Of a stretch of DNA of 6,890 nt, positions 1 through 6,329 are shown piece after piece; position 1 is the first letter of the stretch, and each line of letters begins with the position of its first letter. The stretch is from Bacteroidota bacterium (GTDB taxonomy: Bacteria; Bacteroidota; Ignavibacteria; Ignavibacteriales; Melioribacteraceae), in contig JAEXUB010000220.1 in assembly GCA_023453125.1 (NCBI GenBank), positions 1 to 6,890 on the forward strand. The letters run 5' to 3'. A program made the translations under genes and the position numbers. The notes below the pieces were generated by a model. It worked only from the letters and a program-made list of their open reading frames with translations. It did not search any database and was not told the DNA's origin.

Positions 1-995
1 ATCAGAGTTAGAAAATCGAGATACTCTTTCTCTGCGAATTTAATTTTCTCAAGATCGTTGAGCATCTTATTGAAAGATTCCCCGAGTTTTCCTATTTCGT
101 CTTTGGTAATAACCGGAACGCGGTGCCCAAGATCCCCCTTGGCGGTAATCTCGGCACTCTCTGTAAGGAGGAATATCTGCTTCCTTATTCTTGTAGTGAA
201 GAGGAGAATGAGCACAAGGGCAAGGGCAATGCCCGAACTGATAATGATTATAATAACCATTTTAATTGTTGAGCGGAACTGCCAGCTTTCAATATTATTG
301 TTGAATACCAGAAAGCCGATCCTGTCCTCGGACATACTCAGGAGTTTGGGCTCATATTTGGAAGAAATAAAATCGGAATCCTCAAGGTGTTCACCGTAGA
401 GATCATAATTATTTTTAAAGCGGAGCATTTCGAACGACTTCATCAGGATATCATAATAGCGGGCATTCTTAATCTGATGCGAAAGCTCAATAATATTATC
501 GTTCACGACAAAGGCAACTTCCCCCCTAATTTCCTCGGCAATCCTGTTTAAAAGTCTTTCAGTAACGGCCTTTCCGTAAAAATGAATTGTATTCCCAGGC
601 CCCTGCCCTGCGCGGTAAATAATATTCCGGTTCTGTCTTACAAAGCTTTTGATGGAACGGGAGCTCTTATTGAGGAATACGCTGTCGCTTGAGAGAAAAG
701 AGGAAAAATCGATTAAGGAATCATTTGCAAGCCTGAAGAAGAAATCGGTTTCAAACCCTTTCAGGTTTTTATCGGCAGCGGTCCTGTTTATCGAAATGCG
801 GGTTCCCTCTTCATCCATTTTTTCCAGGAGTCTCTGTAAAGAGCCTGCCAGATCCGTAGTAGCATTAATAACAGATTTTGAGTTCTGAGATTCGAGAATG
901 GAGTTTGAAAGGGAGTAGTAAATTAGTGATGACGCGCCGGAAATGAGAACAACCACAGCAAATGTTATTAAAAGAAGCTTTACACTTATTTTCAT
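1..995 (-). CDS. Membrane sensor with HAMP domain, probable histidine kinase (partial, C-terminus missing)
   Basis: The reading frame is open from an ATG at 995 to the left edge: 331 codons, no stop, so the output domain lies outside. The N-terminus has a membrane segment at about residues 5-27 (KLLLITFAVVVLISG). An extracytoplasmic region of about 218 residues follows, which I cannot assign to a named sensor fold. A second, very hydrophobic membrane segment (about 246-268, MVIIIIISSGIALALVLILL) leads into a HAMP domain (about 269-322) with the typical DEIG signature at residues 299-302 and the following FNKM helix. The start lies 1 base after the stop of the receiver gene (TGA-A-ATG), so the two are co-translated and probably form a two-component pair. 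Membrane sensor plus HAMP is seen directly; histidine kinase is inferred from the receiver neighbour. A diguanylate cyclase, chemoreceptor or phosphatase output is not excluded. Confidence 0.8.
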   Translation of the reverse strand, partial: MKISVKLLLITFAVVVLISGASSLIYYSLSNSILESQNSKSVINATTDLAGSLQRLLEKMDEEGTRISINRTAADKNLKGFETDFFFRLANDSLIDFSSFLSSDSVFLNKSSRSIKSFVRQNRNIIYRAGQGPGNTIHFYGKAVTERLLNRIAEEIRGEVAFVVNDNIIELSHQIKNARYYDILMKSFEMLRFKNNYDLYGEHLEDSDFISSKYEPKLLSMSEDRIGFLVFNNNIESWQFRSTIKMVIIIIISSGIALALVLILLFTTRIRKQIFLLTESAEITAKGDLGHRVPVITKDEIGKLGESFNKMLNDLEKIKFAEKEYLDFLTL

Positions 996-996
996 T

Positions 997-1368
997 TCAT
1001 TCTTGCTGTAATACTCTTTGAACAGTAATAATCAGCTCGTCTAAGTCGTAAGGTTTGCTTATAAAATCGGATGCGCCCAGTTTAGCCGATTCCATTGCGC
1101 TCTTTAAATCGCTGTATGCGGTAAGCACAATTACTTTTCTTTTAATTTTTTCCTTCTGGAAACGGGCAAGCACGTAAAAGCCGTCTTTAACGGGCATTTT
1201 GAGGTCAAGAAGAATCAGGTCCGCGGGTTTCCCTTCGGCAAGATAGAGAAAAAGGGAATCGGCATCGTTAACATACGAGGTCAGGTACCCGACCTCGGTC
1301 AATTCATCCGACAGAACCCTGCAGAGGCTGACGTCGTCGTCCACTATTAAAATAGAGCCGAGATGCAT
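997..1368 (-). CDS. Single-domain response regulator (CheY/Spo0F-like receiver)
   Basis: This 123-residue protein is a receiver domain and nothing else. All key receiver residues are visible: the acidic cluster D10-D12 (ILIVDDD), the phosphoacceptor D55 in LLDLKMP, T83 in VLTAY, and K105 in the SKPY motif. The chain ends soon after the last helix, so there is no DNA-binding or enzymatic output domain. Such proteins act by binding a partner or by passing phosphate in a relay. The gene starts 10 bases after the secretin stop, without a visible Shine-Dalgarno sequence, and runs into the membrane sensor gene with a 1-base gap. Its position suggests it signals to the pilus/secretion machine, as PilG/PilH-type receivers do in twitching motility, but that role is inferred. 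The phosphodonor is probably the downstream sensor. Confidence 0.93.
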   Translation of the reverse strand: MHLGSILIVDDDVSLCRVLSDELTEVGYLTSYVNDADSLFLYLAEGKPADLILLDLKMPVKDGFYVLARFQKEKIKRKVIVLTAYSDLKSAMESAKLGASDFISKPYDLDELIITVQRVLQQE

Positions 1369-1378
1369 AGTCTGTGCT

Positions 1379-2608
1379 TTATTTTTCCATTTCTTTTTTC
1401 AACATCGAATCAACTTTTAACTTATCGAGCAGTTCCTGATTCTTTAATGTCTGCTGCCTGATAAGGTTTTCTTCTTTCTTCTTTGAAATTCTTTCTTTAA
1501 GTGAAGGAAGAAGATGCGCTTTGATTGTAATGATAATCTCTTTTTTGGAATTGACGGTCTGGTCATATCCGGTTAAATATCTAATTCCGAAGAACCACCA
1601 GGGGAGGTCTTTAAGTATAGGGATGCCTCTTCTAACAATTGATTCCTCGTTTACAAAGAGCCCGCCGATTGTAGTCTCTTCGCCGTCAAGAAGAAGAACG
1701 CTTGTCTCGGCCGTTGTCTTATCGATTTTTGTACTTACAACATCGGGGGTGCCTGAGCTTTTCTCCGCATTAATCTTAAGATAAATGTAATCAATGCCGT
1801 CTTCGTTGAATACGCGCGGCGTAACGGTAATAATTGTACCGGTAGAAACAAATTTATCAATCAGGTTGCCCGAGAAATCCCTCTGCTTAATGGAATAATC
1901 GGTACCCACCTGCATTCTTGCCTGAATTCCGTTTCTGACGGAAACTGACGGAACGGAAATTAATTCACCGAGGTTTTCATTTTCAAAGAAACGGAATAAT
2001 CCGGTTGCCGTTCCGTCGAAACCACCCATAGAGAAATTGGAACTTGCGTTAAGGTTGAATTCCGGCGGCTTTGCAGTTGTTGCCGATGTGGTTGTTGTCT
2101 GCTCTGTAGCTGTTCTCAACTCCGGACCGATAGAAAGGCCGCTCTGCGTAAGGAGAAGCTGCCAGTTGATGCCTCTTTCGCGCATAGCATAAACGTTTGC
2201 TTCAAAGAAAACCGCGCTTATAGCAACTTCCCTGTCGTTAATTGAAGCGTGGGTGCTTGATGTATCGGCTTTAATTTCAGTCTTCTTCTTAACGACAATA
2301 ACCGATTCCCCTTCTTCGAATATGAGATTCTGATACTGGACAATTATGACGAGGGCTTTCTTGTATGCCATTTTATCTATCATAACTCCGATAGGGGCAT
2401 CAAGCTGAACGGTAGAAATAATTTTCTTGCCTGTCATCTTCTCGCTGACCTTGCTCAGGATTGCAATAGCCTGAGAGAAAGGAACGGTTTCGGAAATTGT
2501 AACCAGCTCCTGCGGGTTAACATAACCGCTTAACTGCTGCTGCAGGTCAACCTGCGCGGTTAAACTTGCCGAAAAAACCAGTAATAATATTAAAATTAAT
2601 CTTTTCAT
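1379..2608 (-). CDS. Short secretin (PilQ/GspD family), outer-membrane channel
   Basis: 409 residues. An N-terminal Sec signal peptide (MKRLILILLLVFSASLTA, likely cut after A18) is followed by one N0/STN-like domain at about 36-107, with the pattern of PilQ N0 modules. The secretin homology domain spans about 127-365. Family hallmarks include ELISVPSVSVRNGIQARMQV (214-233) leading into G235-T-D-Y, then TGTIITVTPRV (256-266) and DGEETTIGGLFV (308-319). The end signature has IPILKDLP (329-336) followed by WWFFGIRYLTG. The family forms 12-15-mer outer-membrane gates for pili or secreted proteins. Most PilQ/GspD proteins are about 600-750 residues with several N domains; here AMIN and N1-N3 modules appear absent. 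A Thr-rich stretch (about 165-180) lies within the secretin domain, and a charged, probably helical tail (370-409) follows it. The gene starts 1 base after the upstream stop (TAA-A-ATG). Secretin identity is firm; pilus versus type II secretion is not settled. Confidence 0.92.
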   Translation of the reverse strand: MKRLILILLLVFSASLTAQVDLQQQLSGYVNPQELVTISETVPFSQAIAILSKVSEKMTGKKIISTVQLDAPIGVMIDKMAYKKALVIIVQYQNLIFEEGESVIVVKKKTEIKADTSSTHASINDREVAISAVFFEANVYAMRERGINWQLLLTQSGLSIGPELRTATEQTTTTSATTAKPPEFNLNASSNFSMGGFDGTATGLFRFFENENLGELISVPSVSVRNGIQARMQVGTDYSIKQRDFSGNLIDKFVSTGTIITVTPRVFNEDGIDYIYLKINAEKSSGTPDVVSTKIDKTTAETSVLLLDGEETTIGGLFVNEESIVRRGIPILKDLPWWFFGIRYLTGYDQTVNSKKEIIITIKAHLLPSLKERISKKKEENLIRQQTLKNQELLDKLKVDSMLKKEMEK

Positions 2609-2609
2609 T

Positions 2610-3497
2610 TTATTTGCTCTGTTTTATTTCTTTTTGGAGGTCAAGTGTTAATTTCTCAATTATACCGCCTTTATTGAGAATGAACTGCACCTGATTTTTT
2701 TCATAATCTATTTTGGTAATGTAGCCGAGATAAACCTTATCCCCTTCCCAAAGGAGATAAGTATTTCCGGAAGCATCGGAAAGGAAGGCGCCGTCGGGAA
2801 TAAGGGCAAGAAGCTTCGCATTCTGAACGTCGAGAAGTTTATCCTTATTAGGAGGAATCTCGCTTCTGATTAATGGGTAGAATGAATTATAAACCGGATT
2901 CGGCACAAGGGAGTTTTCCCTGTACTCGGTAGTTGCAATTTTCGGGTCGGCGCTGAATAAAACGCCGACTTTGATTTTGTAGTTAACCAGATAATGGGGA
3001 TCGGAGTCTTCATCCAGTTTAACATTATTGCTCAGATCCACGAGAGTAACTTTTTTAATTGCCTTGCTCTGCTCAATGGCATAGAGAAGCCTGTTGAAGT
3101 CGCTGTACTCTGCAGTTCCGCTCAGAGTATAACCATATTCATTATAGTTTTTCTGCGCCTTCACATCGTTATATTCCACATTTACATATGAAAAGGATGA
3201 GAAGGAGTAGCTGACTTCATTAACAAAATCAAAAAAACCGGATTGAGTTACATTGCCGGCCAGAATATATTTGCGCGTGGCCAGAATTGAGTCGAGCTGA
3301 GCGACTTTCCTCTTTGCCTTAAGAAGATTATCCTGAAGCGTTTCGGTATCGAGCTGGTAAACTGCCAGGTCCTTTATCTTCTTTTCTCTGTCTTTAATTT
3401 TCCCTCTCTGAATCACATAGGTGAATACTATGCCGGCTGCGGCAATAAAGATCAGAATGGCAAGGATAATTAAAGTATTTTTTAATTTAGTGTTCAT
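2610..3497 (-). CDS. PilO-like protein with fused PilP/GspC-HR-like C-terminal domain
   Basis: 295 residues, inner-membrane anchored. A short cytoplasmic start precedes one membrane helix (about 8-28), then a charged helical, probably coiled-coil region (32-72) with heptad-like Leu spacing. A ferredoxin-like PilO/GspM-type domain covers about 84-182 (F88-FDFVNEVS onward, ending YKIKVGVLF). After a linker containing NPVYNSFYPLI (200-210) there is a compact beta domain at about 225-287: AKLLALIPDGAFLSDASG, then YLLWEGDKVYLGYI, then TKIDYEKNQVQFIL. This is the pattern of PilP and GspC homology-region domains, which bind the secretin N0 domain. The family role is to align the inner-membrane platform with the outer-membrane secretin. 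The ATG overlaps the upstream stop as ATGA, and the secretin gene follows 1 base after the stop. The PilO half is fairly clear from architecture and position; the PilP-like half is inferred from motif pattern. Confidence 0.8.
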   Translation of the reverse strand: MNTKLKNTLIILAILIFIAAAGIVFTYVIQRGKIKDREKKIKDLAVYQLDTETLQDNLLKAKRKVAQLDSILATRKYILAGNVTQSGFFDFVNEVSYSFSSFSYVNVEYNDVKAQKNYNEYGYTLSGTAEYSDFNRLLYAIEQSKAIKKVTLVDLSNNVKLDEDSDPHYLVNYKIKVGVLFSADPKIATTEYRENSLVPNPVYNSFYPLIRSEIPPNKDKLLDVQNAKLLALIPDGAFLSDASGNTYLLWEGDKVYLGYITKIDYEKNQVQFILNKGGIIEKLTLDLQKEIKQSK

Positions 3498-5041
3498 TGA
3501 TTTTTCGGCGTCTCGGTTTCTATCTTAAATTTCAATTTAAATGAAAATGCGCTTTCTTTCCTTATCGGATCGAATGTAACGCTCTGAAGCGTTGAATTCT
3601 TAAACTGCTCTGCAAATTCGGTTAATACGCTGCGGGACAATGAGTATCCGTCAATAGATACTTCCTTTCCGTTTGTAACGAATTTAGTAATCCAGAAATT
3701 ACGCCTGGTCTCCATAAAATCGCCGATTTTAATAATCAGCTTGTTCCAGACATCTGTGCCGCGCGCGGCTGAATCGAGAATTACCTGGGTGTTGTCGAAA
3801 CTGTTAATCCTCTGGTCCAGAGGGGCAATTTCATCCAGAAGTTTCTGGTTATTCATCTTAACCATTTCCATCCGGGCAATCTTAACGTCAAGCTCTTTCA
3901 TTTCGTTAATATTGGATGCCGCCTTGAATGTAAAGAAGAAGGTTGCCCCGAAAAGGAACGGAAGAAGGGCATAACCGTGCCATCCGAACTGGAACGGCTT
4001 CTGATTCTCAATTATGAATTTCGGAAGGAACGATACCCCCTGAGTCGTTTTATCGAGAGTATCAAAGTATTCCACCGCAACGGCAATTGGAATTGAATAG
4101 AGGGAGATATTGGCTACAACTTCCTCGCTGAGAAGAGTAGTATCGAAATTTTCGAATTTTAATTCCGTTACATTGGCTTCGGGGAATGTGTCGTAGAAAG
4201 ATAGAATAAGATTTTCTGAACGGTCTTCGCCGCAGAGAATAATATTATCAAGCTTGGGTATTCCCCCGTTCTCCATTTCAAGGAGAATCTTGGAGAAATA
4301 AACATCGTAAGTATGAAGGTTTCTGGTTCCAATATCGAGTGTAGCGCCTACGTGCTTAAGCTGCTGCCCTTCGAGGAATAGAAGCTTGCTGTATTCCTTG
4401 CCTATGTAAATAATAAGGGAAAAATCCTCGGGGAAAAATTTTGTGGTTTTTGAAACATAGTATGCAAGAGATAATTCCGCCGGTTTAATGCCTGCTATTT
4501 TAAGGAATCTCTTTCCGTAGCTTGAGGCAAGCATATTAATCATCTGAACGCCGGCGAGGTCCCCTTCCAGGAATACGCCGAGGAGGGATTTATCCTGAAG
4601 TTCAATATAATCTACCATATCGGCATTGACTGCAATACCTTTAGTGCTCTGCACATCTTTGCGGAGGAGCTCAATTATTTTATCCTTTTTCAGATCGGGC
4701 TGAGCATCAAAAGGATGGAAATTAACTGTCGGCTCCGTTACGACAGGCAGGAATTCTGTCTTCTTCAGATTAATTCCTGACAGGTTCTGGGCAATATTCT
4801 GGATATCGGAGGAATCGTACCTGCTGAAGCTTTCGGCTTCGTCCCTGTCGAAATTTATTTCTGTCGTAAGCTCTTCTCCGGCGCTGAAAACTGCAGACTT
4901 ATCTAGTGAGGCTGCCGAGTGGAGAGCCTGCGAAAGGGGGACAGAAGCGACACGCTCAATCTTTAAAGCGCCACCGTTCTTTTCGAACAGTACTAATTTA
5001 ACCTCTGAACCTTCCGGATATAAACATACAATTTGTTTCAT
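3494..5041 (-). CDS. pilM: PilM-PilN fusion (GspL-like) pilus/secretion inner-membrane assembly protein
   Basis: 515 residues. Residues 1 to about 330 look like the PilM/GspL actin-like cytoplasmic fold: an opening beta-hairpin, a second subdomain with FSLIIYIGKEYSKLLFLEG (207-225) and LDIGTRN (235-241), then LDNIILCGED (264-273), resembling the PilM nucleotide-site strand. The first phosphate loop is degenerate (CLYPEGSEVKL instead of a DIG-type loop), so ATP binding is uncertain. GVSFLP (335-340) resembles the NLLP peptide at the N-terminus of PilN that normally binds PilM. A membrane helix (about 355-373), a periplasmic helical region (375-415) and a PilN-like ferredoxin domain (about 430-508) follow. 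So what are usually separate pilM and pilN genes are one chain, as in GspL. The gene starts 3 bases after the ATPase stop (TGATAGATG, two in-frame stops) and overlaps the next gene by ATGA. Confidence 0.85.
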   Translation of the reverse strand: MKQIVCLYPEGSEVKLVLFEKNGGALKIERVASVPLSQALHSAASLDKSAVFSAGEELTTEINFDRDEAESFSRYDSSDIQNIAQNLSGINLKKTEFLPVVTEPTVNFHPFDAQPDLKKDKIIELLRKDVQSTKGIAVNADMVDYIELQDKSLLGVFLEGDLAGVQMINMLASSYGKRFLKIAGIKPAELSLAYYVSKTTKFFPEDFSLIIYIGKEYSKLLFLEGQQLKHVGATLDIGTRNLHTYDVYFSKILLEMENGGIPKLDNIILCGEDRSENLILSFYDTFPEANVTELKFENFDTTLLSEEVVANISLYSIPIAVAVEYFDTLDKTTQGVSFLPKFIIENQKPFQFGWHGYALLPFLFGATFFFTFKAASNINEMKELDVKIARMEMVKMNNQKLLDEIAPLDQRINSFDNTQVILDSAARGTDVWNKLIIKIGDFMETRRNFWITKFVTNGKEVSIDGYSLSRSVLTEFAEQFKNSTLQSVTFDPIRKESAFSFKLKFKIETETPKNQ

Positions 5042-5044
5042 CTA

Positions 5045-6271
5045 TCACATGGCTTTTAATAATTGCAACATTCTTGTTTTATTGTTGGAATACGCGAGCG
5101 CATTGTCCTTTGAAATCTTTCTTTCGTTTAGAAGCCTCAGAAGGTCCTGCTCCATTGTAATCATCCCCTGAGGGCCCCCCTGATTAATCATCATATAAAT
5201 TTCGCTTGTATTATTATTTTTAATTGCCGCTTTAACACTCGGTGTTACAATAAGCACTTCCTTTGCCAGTGCGCGCTTTCCGTCGAGGCTTGGAACCAGT
5301 TTCTGCGAAACGACCGATATGAGCACGTCTGCAAGCCTGTTGCGAACGCGCTCCTGCTCAACAGGGTTAACTTCGGCAATAATTCTGTCTATCGATTCAA
5401 CCGCCGAGGAGGTATGGAGTGTTGAGAACACTTTATGCCCCGTATCCGTTACTTCCAGAGCGGCCATTATTGTATCCGGATCCCTCATTTCTCCTATTAC
5501 TATTATGTCCGGATCCTGACGAAGACACTGTATAACTCCTTCCTTGAAAGAAAGAACATCTTTTCCCACTTCTCTGTGCTTAATAATAGCGACATTGGAA
5601 GTATGCACATATTCTATGGGAGATGCAATAATAACAATGTGCGCGGGATCAAACTTGTTGTGATGGTCTATAACGGCATCCAGTGTTGTGGATTTACCCG
5701 AACCGGTAATTCCCGTTACAAGAGAGAGGCCGAATTTTATGTAACCGTGACTCATATTCTGAATTGCGAGGGGGTGGAATCCGAGCGATTCAACAGGACG
5801 GGGTACCGCCGATATAGCGCGCATATTGAGCGCGAGGGTATCAAGGTCAAAATAAGTATCAGCTCTGAAACGGACATCCTTCTGCGAACCTTCGTAGAAA
5901 AATGTATAGCTGAAATCGAGGTTCCTGTTCTCAATTATGTACTTGAGCTGATTCTGATTGAGAAGGCTTAAAATAACCAGTGCCGCCTCATCGTGTGTAA
6001 ATTCGGGCAAGTCGCGCACTCTCACTTTATCCCCGTAGACTCGGAACCATACAAAACCGCCGGTGGCGTGCCCGCCGAGTTCAACGTCGGAAGCATTCCT
6101 TTCCAGCATAGTACTGAGGATGTGATTCATTAACTTAATTATCTGGAGTTTGTCATTAACCGAAATTGTGTTGATTCTTGAGATTATGAACTCTACCCGT
6201 TCGGCTCCGAATATAGTAGGAGGAATCTCTTTGCAAAAATTAGAAAGAACCGCTTTTGCGCCTTCAACCAT
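5045..6271 (-). CDS. pilT: PilT-like type IV pilus retraction ATPase family protein (atypical)
   Basis: 408 residues, cytoplasmic hexameric motor ATPase of the secretion-ATPase superfamily. The N-terminal PAS-like domain includes ASDVEL (60-65), matching the ASDLHL of PilT, but sits about 43 residues further in than usual, so there is an N-terminal extension. Walker A is GITGSGKSTT (187-196, K193). Walker B is DPDIIVIGEMRD (253-264, E261). The His box is TGHKVFSTLHT (277-287). The C-terminal part (DVLISVVSQKLVP, then MITMEQDLLRLL) follows PilT, not PilB, and there are no zinc cysteines. Two features are odd: the Asp box reads IASPIE (215-220) where IEDPIE is usual, and the AIRNLIRE retraction motif is replaced by SVKAAIKN (345-352). 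The start is supported by an in-frame TAG two codons upstream. Family membership is firm; whether it performs retraction is open. Confidence 0.88.
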   Translation of the reverse strand: MVEGAKAVLSNFCKEIPPTIFGAERVEFIISRINTISVNDKLQIIKLMNHILSTMLERNASDVELGGHATGGFVWFRVYGDKVRVRDLPEFTHDEAALVILSLLNQNQLKYIIENRNLDFSYTFFYEGSQKDVRFRADTYFDLDTLALNMRAISAVPRPVESLGFHPLAIQNMSHGYIKFGLSLVTGITGSGKSTTLDAVIDHHNKFDPAHIVIIASPIEYVHTSNVAIIKHREVGKDVLSFKEGVIQCLRQDPDIIVIGEMRDPDTIMAALEVTDTGHKVFSTLHTSSAVESIDRIIAEVNPVEQERVRNRLADVLISVVSQKLVPSLDGKRALAKEVLIVTPSVKAAIKNNNTSEIYMMINQGGPQGMITMEQDLLRLLNERKISKDNALAYSNNKTRMLQLLKAM

Positions 6272-6306
6272 TTTCTACCCAAATTAAGTTAAATACTATA
6301 TATAAT

Positions 6307-6325
6307 AATCGGATTATCTCCGATT
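6307..6325 (-). promoter_or_regulatory. Intergenic hairpin between the two ATPase genes
   Basis: On the minus strand, 4 bases after the PilB/GspE stop, there is a perfect 7-bp inverted repeat AATCGGA-GATAA-TCCGATT. It is followed by an A/T-rich run (ATTATTATATATAG) but not by a true run of T, so it is a poor intrinsic terminator. It could be a partial attenuator or an mRNA 3'-end stabiliser that sets PilB/GspE levels apart from the downstream genes. The stem is only 3 G-C pairs strong, so chance is possible. Confidence 0.35.
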
Positions 6326-6329
6326 TAGT

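Noticed and set aside
58..888. Plus-strand open frames at 58-399 and 649-888
   Set aside because: The opposite strand carries the continuous HAMP sensor frame with membrane helices and a DEIG motif; the plus frames look like shadows.
5474..5518. Two copies of TCCGGATCC about 30 bases apart
   Set aside because: They encode the two Asp-Pro-Asp tripeptides flanking Walker B (DPDI and DPDT) and are explained by shared codons, not by a regulatory repeat.
5435..5971. A 178-codon plus-strand open frame opposite the PilT-like gene
   Set aside because: It lies wholly antisense to a gene with clear Walker and His motifs, and its translation has no recognisable domain or family pattern.
6280..6287. 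TTAATTTG on the minus strand, close to the Bacteroidota -7 element TAnnTTTG
   Set aside because: It mismatches at one position, has no clear upstream -33 partner, and lies only about 8 bases from the ATG, so a promoter call is not supported.
6307..6325. Hairpin as a rho-independent terminator
   Set aside because: The stem has only three G-C pairs and no T run follows it on the minus strand; downstream genes continue in the same direction and pathway.
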